A DNA stretch of 50,719 bases from Clostridia bacterium (GTDB lineage: Bacteria; Bacillota; Clostridia; UMGS1810): contig JAFUPN010000006.1 in assembly GCA_017481205.1 (NCBI GenBank), positions 1 to 50,719 on the forward strand. Direction: 5' to 3'. A model generated the notes under the pieces. It did no database searches. It had not been told where the DNA came from and saw nothing but the letters and a program-made list of their open reading frames with translations. The translations under genes were made by a program, and so were the position numbers. This document shows, in pieces, positions 35,256 through 44,308 of the stretch (position 1 is the stretch's first letter; each line of letters begins with the position of its first letter).

Positions 35256-35284
35256 TTGACAAAAAATTGCCGTGATGATATAAT
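35256..35284 (+). promoter_or_regulatory. Consensus promoter of the ROK repressor gene
   Basis: TTGACA (35256-35261), a 17-base spacer and TATAAT (35279-35284) match the consensus exactly. The last T of the -10 box is also the first base of the inverted repeat at 35284-35562, so the whole repeat would become the mRNA leader. Confidence 0.75.
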
Positions 35285-35562
35285 TAGCCTTAGCAACCAA
35301 CACTGAAGATGGTTTTGAAATATAGATTTTATCTCATACTTCGTTAAAATACTCGGAAATATTTACATATTCCCTGCGTTTTTGCCTTGTCTGAAATAAA
35401 ATTTATAATTTCAAAACTCAAAATGACCTGAAACGGATGAATTTTTGAGCAAATTTTGGTGCGAAGGACGAAGGAAGGCTTGTCGCCTTTCGAGGACGAC
35501 AAGCCGAAAGTTGCCCAAAATTCGCCGTTTAAGGCGTCTTCAGTATTGGTTGCTAAGGCTAA
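35284..35562. repeat. 279-bp family 1 element with 26-bp terminal inverted repeats in the ROK gene leader
   Basis: TTAGCCTTAGCAACCAACAC (35284-35303, continuing to 35309) and the mirror end GTATTGGTTGCTAAGGCTAA (35543-35562, from 35537) are reverse complements over 26 bases with one mismatch. TA occurs at both borders (35285-35286 and 35560-35561), which fits a TA target duplication. Inside, an arm of about 21 bp (35312-35332 with 35396-35417) and a second arm around the 9-bp hairpin GGCTTGTCG/CGACAAGCC give a closing stem with two branches. The ends match the 43-bp elements at 49716 and 49785. No transposase is encoded. It adds about 300 bases between promoter and start codon. Confidence 0.8.
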
Positions 35563-35590
35563 GTATATATCAAATCCGAAGGAGCAGCAC

Positions 35591-36760
35591 ATGAATTCCG
35601 CAGTAGGCAACTCACAGCTTATTCAGAAAATGAACCGTCTTAAGGTTCTTAATTATATAAGACGAAACCCGGATACCGCAAGACCGATGATTGCCAGAGA
35701 GACAGGTCTTGCGCTGTCCTCTATAACCAATATTACCTCCTATCTGCTCGGGATAGGACTTCTGACCGAAAGCGGCATGGAAAAGGCGGACAGAGTGGGC
35801 AGGAAGGGAACCTTGCTCAGATTTTGTAAAAATGCATACAGCCTGGTATGTATCAGCTTTGACCCGGGACATATTACCATTGCGTACACAAATCTCGAGG
35901 GAAATATCGAAGAAAAAATCAATATAAACTCAGATAATATCCAACCCAGGGATGCTGCAGAGCTTCTCATAGAAAAACTGCTGTCTCTCATATCACGCAA
36001 GGGACGCGGCAAAATACTGGGTATAGGAATTGCAATATCCGGTCTGGTGCTGGACGGAAGCAGATTTGTTGCATCAACGAGCCTTAAGTGGAAGGAATTT
36101 GACCTGAAAGCCATACTGGAAAAGGAAACAGGGCTGCCTGTTTTTATAGAAAATGCATCTTTGCTTAAGGCAGTATGGTATTTTTGTTGTGATAGGCAGA
36201 TTTACGGCAGCAATATGGTGCTTGTAGACATGATGAACGGTATCGGCTCCTGCCAATATTACAACGGGGAGATTAACCGCGCAATGTTGGGAGAAATAGG
36301 TCACACAACGGTAGAAAACAACGGAGAGCCCTGCTTTTGCGGAAACCGAGGCTGTCTTGAAGCAATGTGCTCACCTCAGAGAATTGCAAAGCTTTACCAG
36401 GGATACACAGGCAATGAAAATGCTGACTTTGATTATGTAATAGAGCAATTCGGTAAAAATGAGGAAGCGGCAAAGAGAGCAGTCGAAGAATGTGCTCAGT
36501 ATCTAGGCATCGGTCTGGCAAACCTGGTAAATATATGCAAGCCCTCGGTTGCGGCAATAAACATGGGCAGCTTTGAGCATTTGCCTGAAATCATCGACAT
36601 TGCCGAAGCAGAAATGCGCAAGCGTGTGTACACTGCCCTATTGGAGGATTTCCGCATAGAAAAGATATCGGTTACCTATGAGCAGTCGGTAAGAGGAGCG
36701 GCATTCAGCCTGTGCGACAGGCTATTTGATATATCCTATCCGTATAATATAGTAGAATAA
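35591..36760 (+). CDS. ROK-family transcriptional repressor (NagC/XylR type)
   Basis: A 389-residue protein with an N-terminal winged helix-turn-helix (LKVLNYIRRNPDTARPMIAR then ETGLALSSITNIT, residues 14-46) and a ROK sugar-binding domain with the zinc motif CFCGNRGCLE. The kinase aspartates are missing: FDPGHI replaces DxGGT, and ENAS replaces the END-type catalytic segment, so it is a regulator and not a kinase. The start at 35591 follows AAGGAG at six bases; a longer reading to 35456 would add 45 residues encoded by the repeat and is rejected. It is divergent from the amino-sugar operon and probably responds to its substrate. Confidence 0.9.
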   Translation: MNSAVGNSQLIQKMNRLKVLNYIRRNPDTARPMIARETGLALSSITNITSYLLGIGLLTESGMEKADRVGRKGTLLRFCKNAYSLVCISFDPGHITIAYTNLEGNIEEKININSDNIQPRDAAELLIEKLLSLISRKGRGKILGIGIAISGLVLDGSRFVASTSLKWKEFDLKAILEKETGLPVFIENASLLKAVWYFCCDRQIYGSNMVLVDMMNGIGSCQYYNGEINRAMLGEIGHTTVENNGEPCFCGNRGCLEAMCSPQRIAKLYQGYTGNENADFDYVIEQFGKNEEAAKRAVEECAQYLGIGLANLVNICKPSVAAINMGSFEHLPEIIDIAEAEMRKRVYTALLEDFRIEKISVTYEQSVRGAAFSLCDRLFDISYPYNIVE

Positions 36761-36826
36761 TATTTAATTTATATAAAACCTCCGTCACAGAGAAAGTTGT
36801 AATCGTTTTTTTTGTCATTTTGACAA

Positions 36827-36855
36827 TTGACTTTATATATGTTTTTTTGTATAAT
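36827..36855 (+). promoter_or_regulatory. Promoter of guaB
   Basis: TTGACT (36827-36832), a 17-base spacer and an exact TATAAT (36850-36855) lie 40 bases before the start codon. No purine riboswitch is recognisable in this short leader. Confidence 0.75.
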
Positions 36856-36892
36856 AAATCTATTAAATTATTTTACAAAGGAGAGTTAATAA

Positions 36893-38353
<1,461 letters not shown>

Positions 38354-38364
38354 ATTAGATAAAC

Positions 38365-38405
38365 AAAAAAGACAGGATACGTTTTTTGTGTCCTGTCTTT
38401 TTTTT
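38365..38405 (+). terminator. Terminator of guaB
   Basis: An A-run, GACAGGA (38371-38377), a 13-base loop, TCCTGTC (38391-38397) and eight T residues form a classic intrinsic terminator 11 bases after the stop codon. Confidence 0.9.
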
Positions 38406-38424
38406 AAAAAAATAAAAAATACTC

Positions 38425-38452
38425 TTGAACATTGCCAGATAAATGGTATAAT
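38425..38452 (+). promoter_or_regulatory. Promoter of the rhamnosidase-like gene
   Basis: TTGAAC (38425-38430), a 16-base spacer and TATAAT (38447-38452) precede the start codon by 42 bases. Confidence 0.65.
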
Positions 38453-38494
38453 ATAGTAAACAACAAATTTTGCATATGAAAAGGAGAATTTATC

Positions 38495-40165
38495 ATGGGT
38501 TTTGAAAACCTTGCATACAGTAGTCAAAAAGACAGCTTGGTAAGAAAATATCTTATCCCCAAAAGAATAATCAAATCAGAAAATACCGATTTTCCCGAAA
38601 ATCTTCTTAAGGATTCTCACAGACAGCCTTCATTCAGCCTGAAAGACAACACAATTATACATAAGGACGGCTGGGTGCTTATGGATTTTGGCAGCGAAAT
38701 CCAGGGAGGAGTTGACATTGTTGTTCAAAGAGCAATGGAAAAACGCAGCCGCATAAGACTCGTATTTGGCGAAAGCGTTATGGAAGCTCTTTCAACCGTA
38801 GGCGAAAAAAATGCCACCAACGACCATTCCGTAAGAGACAGTGTTATCGAAATATCATCTATGTCGGCTGCAAGATTCGGCAATACGGGCTTCAGATTTG
38901 TAAAGGTTGAATCCCTTGACAGCGACCTTTATATACGTGGTATAAAGGGTGTGTTTGAATACAAGGATGTAGAGTACCTGGGCAGCTTTGAATGCAGCGA
39001 CGAAATGCTCAACAGGGTGTGGAATACCGCCGCATACACAGTGCATATCAATATGCTTGACTATCTCATAGAAGGAACCAAGCGTGACAGACTGGTATGG
39101 ATGGGCGACCTGCACCCGGAAATATCAACCGTTATGGCGGTTTTCGGTTATGATGAATCAGTACCGAAAAGCCTTGATATGGTAAGAGACGACACATCGC
39201 TTGATAATATCGAAAGCATCGAGCATCCGGAGAATTTGTGGATGAACACACTCCCCAGCTACACCTGCTGGTGGATAAAAATACACCGCGACTGGTACTG
39301 GCAGAACGGAAATATTGAATATCTCAATGAGCAGAAGGACTACATGTACAAGGCTGTCAGCCTTATACTCTCAACAATCTCTCAGGAGGGAGACATTGAT
39401 GTACGCAGCTTTTTTGTTGACTGGAGCTCAAATTATACCGAGAGCATGAAAGCCGGTTTCAGAGGCTGTCTGGTAATGAGCCTGAAAGCCGCTGCAGAGA
39501 TATTTGAAATATACGGTGACCCTGACATGAGCAAAAAATGTCTGGATGCAATCGGTCTTGTGTCAAAGAAGCTGGAAAGCTATGCAGAAAACAAGCAGAT
39601 GTCTGCGATGGTATCTCTGGCAGGACTTGCCGACAGCAAGGAAATAAGTGAAAATATTATAAAAAAAGACCTGCTTAAGGGACTTTCCACCTTCTATGGA
39701 TATTATGTACTCCATGCGCTTGCAAAAAGCGGAGATACTCAGGCTGCATTAGATATTATGCGCAATTACTGGGGCGCAATGCTCAAGCTGGGAGCAACAA
39801 CCTTCTGGGAAGATTTTGATATAGAATGGATAGAAAATGCAGCTCCCATTGACGAAATTGTGCCTGAGGGCAAAGTGGATGTGCACGGTGACTACGGCAA
39901 ATACTGCTACGAAAAATTCCGCCACAGCCTGAGCCACGGCTGGGCAAGCGGACCTGCACCCTTTATGTCACTACACATCTTAGGTATTGAAATATTAGAG
40001 CCTGGCTGCAAGAAAATAAAAATCACACCTCATCTCGGCGACCTGTCATGGGCAAAGGGTACATATCCTACTCCATACGGAGTGGTAACAGTGGAGCACA
40101 AGATAGTAAACGGAGAAGTTGTAACTACGGTGGATGCTCCCAAGGAAGTTGAAATTGTAAGATAA
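38495..40165 (+). CDS. GH78-like alpha-L-rhamnosidase family protein (cytoplasmic)
   Basis: A 556-residue protein with an N-terminal beta domain (WVLMDFGSEIQGGVDIVVQR, near residues 55-75; FRFVKVES) and a six-hairpin (alpha/alpha)6 catalytic region resembling alpha-L-rhamnosidases. The acidic motif EGTKRDRLVWMGDLHPE lies near residue 190 (family consensus DCPQRxERxGWTGD), and HGWASGPAPFM lies near 486, before a C-terminal beta domain. No signal peptide is present, so the substrate would be an imported oligosaccharide. It is shorter than the usual 700-1000 residues because accessory N-terminal domains are missing. AAGGAG precedes the ATG. The specific sugar is not certain. Confidence 0.8.
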   Translation: MGFENLAYSSQKDSLVRKYLIPKRIIKSENTDFPENLLKDSHRQPSFSLKDNTIIHKDGWVLMDFGSEIQGGVDIVVQRAMEKRSRIRLVFGESVMEALSTVGEKNATNDHSVRDSVIEISSMSAARFGNTGFRFVKVESLDSDLYIRGIKGVFEYKDVEYLGSFECSDEMLNRVWNTAAYTVHINMLDYLIEGTKRDRLVWMGDLHPEISTVMAVFGYDESVPKSLDMVRDDTSLDNIESIEHPENLWMNTLPSYTCWWIKIHRDWYWQNGNIEYLNEQKDYMYKAVSLILSTISQEGDIDVRSFFVDWSSNYTESMKAGFRGCLVMSLKAAAEIFEIYGDPDMSKKCLDAIGLVSKKLESYAENKQMSAMVSLAGLADSKEISENIIKKDLLKGLSTFYGYYVLHALAKSGDTQAALDIMRNYWGAMLKLGATTFWEDFDIEWIENAAPIDEIVPEGKVDVHGDYGKYCYEKFRHSLSHGWASGPAPFMSLHILGIEILEPGCKKIKITPHLGDLSWAKGTYPTPYGVVTVEHKIVNGEVVTTVDAPKEVEIVR

Positions 40166-40207
40166 AACAAAAAAGAATGAATATTTATGCAAGCCATTAA
40201 GTGGTGA

Positions 40208-40480
40208 CGTCAGATTGTCGAATAATTCGTGATTTTGTTCGCCCGGATGTGGGGACGTCAGACTGGCGAATTATTACCGATTTTGCTCGCCATTCTATAG
40301 CCGAAAGATAGTAATCCGAACCTCGATTTTCAAGGGCGGGATTTTAGCTTTCGGCTAAGGACGGGGCGCTTTTTGCACAGAAAATCAAGATTTTCCATGC
40401 AAAAAGGATGCAAAGCATCTGACAGCCACCGTCCCTGAATGGCTCTTTTGTGTGACAATTGAATATTCGACAGTCTGACG
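40208..40480. repeat. 273-bp family 2 element with terminal inverted repeats
   Basis: The 40166-40580 gap holds no gene. The ends CGTCAGATTGTCGAATAATT (40208-40227) and GAATATTCGACAGTCTGACG (40461-40480) are inverted repeats with one mismatch and one indel. A second, direct copy of the end sequence starts at 40256 (CGTCAGACTGGCGAATTATT). Internal stems: TAGCCGAAAG/CTTTCGGCTA (40298-40307, 40338-40347), GGACGG/CCGTCC, and TTTTTGCA/TGCAAAAA around an AAAATC/GATTTT hairpin. It shares the GATTTTGTTCGCCCGG core and the AGCCGAAAGA module with the 10.4-10.66 kb region. Confidence 0.75.
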
Positions 40481-40533
40481 GTCTTGTTTTAGCACAAAAA
40501 CTATGTTTTTAATGCCAAAAGACTTAATCTATC

Positions 40534-40568
40534 GAAAAAGCCCGCACTGCAAAGTGCGGGGCTTTTTC
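40534..40568. terminator. Bidirectional terminator before the ABC exporter genes
   Basis: GAAAAAGCCCGCACT (40534-40548) pairs with AGTGCGGGGCTTTTTC (40553-40568) with one bulged base around a short loop. It ends the minus-strand exporter operon (last codon at 40581) and could also stop plus-strand transcripts from the glycosidase gene. Confidence 0.88.
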
Positions 40569-40580
40569 ATTGTATATAAT

Positions 40581-42368
40581 TTACATATTCTCAAGGAATT
40601 TGTACTGAGCCATATACAGCTCATAGTATCTGCCGCCTTTTGTGATAAGCTCATCATGAGTTCCGCTCTCGGCGATATTTTTATCTGCAATGTACATTAT
40701 CTTTGTACTGTTTTTGATAGTAGAAAGTCTGTGAGCAATGATAAATGAGGTTCTGCCCTGAAGGAGTCTTTCAAGACCCTTTTGCAGTGCAATTTCTGTC
40801 TCGGTATCTATACTTGAGGTAGCCTCATCAAGAATAAGAATTGCCGGGTCTGCAAGAAGCGCTCTGGCAAATGCTATAAGCTGCTTCTGTCCTGCAGACA
40901 GAGAGGTGCCGCCTTCGTTGACCTCGGTTTCATAGCCCTTGGGGAACTGCATGATAAAATCATGAGCGCACACTGCCTTGGCAGCTTCGATAACCTGTTC
41001 GTCAGTTGCATCAAGACGGCTGTAGCGGATATTATCCATAATGGTTCCCGAGAACAGGAAGCTGTCCTGAAGCATTATGCCCATCTGAGAGCGCAGACTG
41101 TTGAGTGTGGCATGGGTTATATCATTTCCGTCTATTGTGATTTTTCCGCCCTGAATGTCATAAAATCTTGCAAGAAGATTAATAACTGTCGATTTACCTG
41201 CGCCTGTAGGTCCTACAAGGGCAATTCTGTCGCCGCTTTTTACCTCAAAGGACACATTTTCAAGTATATTGCGTGCTCCTCTTTCATATGCAAAGGTAAC
41301 ATTTTCAAACTTAACATCACCCTTAATATTTTCAAGGGGCTGAGCGCCTGGAAGGTCTTCTACAACCAGAGGTTCATCAAGCATCTGGAAAATACGCTCA
41401 ATATAGCTGCCCACATTTACAATTTCATTATAAAAGGTGGTAAGTGCAGTAACCGGCTCCCAGAAACGGCTTACATACGAAGCAAAGGCTATAAGAGTAC
41501 CAACCTGAAGCACACCTGCCGCAATTCTTCCTACACCCATTACATAAACCGCTGCGGTGGTGGTTGTGGAAAGTACGCTGACAAACATAGGAATACCAAG
41601 GCTTATATATACAGCCTTCATCCAGAACTTTTTGTTATCCTCACAAAGATTGTCAAAAATCTCAGCATTTTTTTCTTCGCGGGCAAAGGACTGAGTTATC
41701 TTCATACCGTTGATGCTCTCCTGAAGATAAGCATTGAGGTTGCTCTGCTTAGCCGAGAGCTTGCGCCATGCTTTCATATGGCGGCTTCTGATGATTGTAA
41801 GCACTATGGCAAACAAAGGAAAGCCCGCCAGAGAAATAAGAGTAAATTTTACGTCCATGGCAAACATAAAGCCTATAATTACAAACATCTTAAACACATT
41901 TGTAATCATGTCTATAATACCGTTGGCAAAGAGATTGGCTATGGAGTTTACATAGTTGACAACTCTTACAAGGATTTTTCCGTGGGGACGCGAATCAAAA
42001 AATGAAAACGGGAGCTTTTGCATATGAGCAAAAAGATCTGACCTTATATCCTGGATAATCCTCATTGCCATTCTGTTGGTAACAACGCTTCGCACACGCA
42101 TGATAATGCACACCAGCACCGCAACTACAGCCAATGCGGCAACCAGTATAAAAAACAGCTTGAAATTGCTTTCGGGAAGACATTTATCCAACACAAGGCT
42201 GATAAAATACGGCGGCAGCAGTTCACAAAATGCCGATACAAACATCATAAGCACCGTAAATATTATCACGGGAATATGAGGCTTGAGATATTTTTTCAGC
42301 ATGGAAAAATATGAAAAATCCACCCGTACATTTAATTCTTCGTCCTGGTCATATTTATTTACTGCCAT
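40581..42368 (-). CDS. ABC exporter half-transporter, consensus catalytic site
   Basis: A 595-residue type IV exporter subunit: six membrane spans (about residues 25-310), then the ATPase domain with Walker A GPTGAGKST, signature LSAGQKQLIAFARAL (LSAGQ, not LSGGQ), Walker B ILILDEATSSIDTE with the catalytic Glu, and H-loop IIAHRLSTI. The start at 42368 is used because GGGAGGTG lies six bases before it; the gene overlaps the end of its partner by 14 bases. The altered signature and the partner's altered Walker B fit an asymmetric heterodimer like BmrCD or TM287/288. The substrate is unknown; drugs, lipids or peptides are possible. Confidence 0.92.
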   Translation of the reverse strand: MAVNKYDQDEELNVRVDFSYFSMLKKYLKPHIPVIIFTVLMMFVSAFCELLPPYFISLVLDKCLPESNFKLFFILVAALAVVAVLVCIIMRVRSVVTNRMAMRIIQDIRSDLFAHMQKLPFSFFDSRPHGKILVRVVNYVNSIANLFANGIIDMITNVFKMFVIIGFMFAMDVKFTLISLAGFPLFAIVLTIIRSRHMKAWRKLSAKQSNLNAYLQESINGMKITQSFAREEKNAEIFDNLCEDNKKFWMKAVYISLGIPMFVSVLSTTTTAAVYVMGVGRIAAGVLQVGTLIAFASYVSRFWEPVTALTTFYNEIVNVGSYIERIFQMLDEPLVVEDLPGAQPLENIKGDVKFENVTFAYERGARNILENVSFEVKSGDRIALVGPTGAGKSTVINLLARFYDIQGGKITIDGNDITHATLNSLRSQMGIMLQDSFLFSGTIMDNIRYSRLDATDEQVIEAAKAVCAHDFIMQFPKGYETEVNEGGTSLSAGQKQLIAFARALLADPAILILDEATSSIDTETEIALQKGLERLLQGRTSFIIAHRLSTIKNSTKIMYIADKNIAESGTHDELITKGGRYYELYMAQYKFLENM

Positions 42369-44151
42369 TGTCTTCACCTCCCACATTCATCATATCCGCA
42401 AAAGCAGGATGCTCAATGTGATATTTGGGACCGTTATTAAAGTCGCCGAACTGATGTTCAAAAACGCCCTTGTAATATCCGCCCAGCTCCATGAGGCTGT
42501 CATGAGTGCCCCACTCTACCAGGCTACCCTGGTTTAGCACAAGAATAAGGTCGGCATTTCGTACCGAGGAAATCCTGTGGGCAATGATAATCTTGGTCTT
42601 ATTTCCCTCCTTGAGGTTTTCCTGAATGGAAAACTCAGTTTCCATATCCAGTGCAGAGGTGGTATCATCAAGAATCAGAATAGCAGGATTTTTGAGCAGG
42701 GCTCTGGCAAGAGATATTCTCTGGCGCTGTCCGCCGGAAAGCCCCGTGCCGCGCTCGCCGATAACAGTGTCGTAGCCATCGGACAGCTTCATGATGAAAT
42801 CATGAGCATCGGCAATCTTGGCAACTCTGATTACATCATCCAGGGTTGCATTTGGTGCGCCATAGGCTATATTGTCCTTAACCGTATCGGAAAAGAGAAA
42901 TACATCCTGCATGGCACTGGCAACATTCTGTCTGAGAGTTGACAAATCTATATTTTTTACATTGATATCATCTATGTATACCGCACCGCAGGTAGGGTCA
43001 TAAAATCTTGCAAGCAGGTTAATGATTGTAGATTTACCTGAGCCCGTGGGGCCGATTATAGCTATGGTATCGCCGGGATTGGCAGTAAAATTGATATTTT
43101 TAAGAACTCTGTCGCCGTCATAGGCAAAGGTCACATTCTTAAAGCAAATTTTGCCGTTGATGCCTGTATCGCGCTTTTTTATCTCACGGTTCTGTATATC
43201 GGGAATTTCATCCTCCAGACCGCGTATCTTAAGGGAGCTGGCATTAAACTGCTGGAACTGATTGATGATATTGCCTATATTGGTCATGGGGGATTGGATA
43301 CTCCACAGACAGCCGTTTATAGTGGTAAACTCACCCACTGTAATAATATTTTTCATAACAAGATAGCCGCCTGACAGCAGAAACAGTACACTAAGAAGCT
43401 TTACGAAGAAGTACATGGAGGGATAATATTTTTTCCAGGTATGCACATGCCCCATGAAAGCATCGGAGTATTTCTGATTTTTTTCTTCAAATTTTTCTAT
43501 CTCATATTCTTCGCGGGCATAAGCCTTTACAACTCTGTTTCCGGAGATATTTTCCTGAACAACGGTATTGAGCTCCGCATTGCTCTCACGCATTGCAAGA
43601 AAGTCATACTTTATTCTTTTTGCAAGGCAAAAGGCAAAAAAACCTATAAAAGGTGCCACCAAAAACAGCGACAAGCCGATAACCAGATTTATTGAACAGA
43701 TAATAGCTATGCCTACCACTATAAAAAGAATCTGGTTGAGCAGATTTACAAAGGTACCTGCTATAACAACTCTTATTGCATCCGTATCCATGGTAAGGCG
43801 GCTCATAAGATCGCCTGTGCGGGTATGGTCAAAAAAGCTGCAGTCAAGACTCTGAAGCTTGCTGTACAGCTTATTTCGTATGGCCTTTACCACGCTCTGA
43901 GATATTCTCTCAATCTTAGCCATGCGCCAGTAATGAACACCTTCTTTGATGATAACAGAGCCAATCAATAAAAATGCATAAAAAAACATGAGACTTTTCT
44001 TGCCATTAACAATGACATCATCCACAAAAAGCCCCATAATAATCGGGATTATAAAAGCTCCGGCAATAAATACCAGGGTAACCAGTACCACAGCTATAAG
44101 ACCGGCCTTGTATTCTTTAAGATAACCCCATAACCACTTCAAAGCGCTCAT
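42355..44151 (-). CDS. ABC exporter half-transporter, degenerate catalytic site
   Basis: A 598-residue exporter subunit with six spans and an ATPase domain: Walker A GPTGSGKST, signature LSGGQRQRISLARAL, Walker B ILILDDTTSALDME, in which Asp replaces the catalytic Glu, and H-loop IIIAHRISSV. In heterodimeric exporters this Asp marks the degenerate ATP site. GAGAGGTG precedes the ATG. It is the first gene of a two-gene operon and overlaps the partner by 14 bases, consistent with equal expression and heterodimer assembly. Confidence 0.92.
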   Translation of the reverse strand: MSALKWLWGYLKEYKAGLIAVVLVTLVFIAGAFIIPIIMGLFVDDVIVNGKKSLMFFYAFLLIGSVIIKEGVHYWRMAKIERISQSVVKAIRNKLYSKLQSLDCSFFDHTRTGDLMSRLTMDTDAIRVVIAGTFVNLLNQILFIVVGIAIICSINLVIGLSLFLVAPFIGFFAFCLAKRIKYDFLAMRESNAELNTVVQENISGNRVVKAYAREEYEIEKFEEKNQKYSDAFMGHVHTWKKYYPSMYFFVKLLSVLFLLSGGYLVMKNIITVGEFTTINGCLWSIQSPMTNIGNIINQFQQFNASSLKIRGLEDEIPDIQNREIKKRDTGINGKICFKNVTFAYDGDRVLKNINFTANPGDTIAIIGPTGSGKSTIINLLARFYDPTCGAVYIDDINVKNIDLSTLRQNVASAMQDVFLFSDTVKDNIAYGAPNATLDDVIRVAKIADAHDFIMKLSDGYDTVIGERGTGLSGGQRQRISLARALLKNPAILILDDTTSALDMETEFSIQENLKEGNKTKIIIAHRISSVRNADLILVLNQGSLVEWGTHDSLMELGGYYKGVFEHQFGDFNNGPKYHIEHPAFADMMNVGGEDNGSK

Positions 44152-44204
44152 GAAAAAACACCTCTCTCAAGCATAATTCGTATGGTTTTTTAACTTGTAG
44201 TGAG

Positions 44205-44232
44205 ATTATAGCACAATCAGAAAATATTGCAA
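44205..44232 (-). promoter_or_regulatory. Promoter of the ABC exporter operon with hairpin at the -35 box
   Basis: On the minus strand TTGCAA (44227-44232), a 16-base spacer and an exact TATAAT (44205-44210) lie about 55 bases before the start codon. A long dyad, TGCAAG with CTTGCA around TTTTTTCGAAAAAA (44228-44256), covers the -35 box and could be a regulator site. Confidence 0.65.
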
Positions 44233-44260
44233 GCCTTTTTTCGAAAAAAACTTGCACAAA

Positions 44261-44306
44261 AAAGAGAAATTAATTCGTGAAAAATTACGAATTAATTTCT
44301 CTTTTT
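44261..44306 (-). terminator. Terminator of the dehydratase/activase operon
   Basis: AAAGAGAAATTAATTCGT (44261-44278) and ACGAATTAATTTCTCTTT (44287-44304) pair perfectly over 18 bases, three bases after the stop codon at 44309, followed on the minus strand by a T-run. Confidence 0.88.
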
Positions 44307-44308
44307 GA

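Noticed and set aside
35456..35590. N-terminal extension of the ROK repressor by 45 residues
   Set aside because: The extra codons lie in the inverted-repeat element, and a good AAGGAG precedes the ATG at 35591, where the protein aligns with the family.
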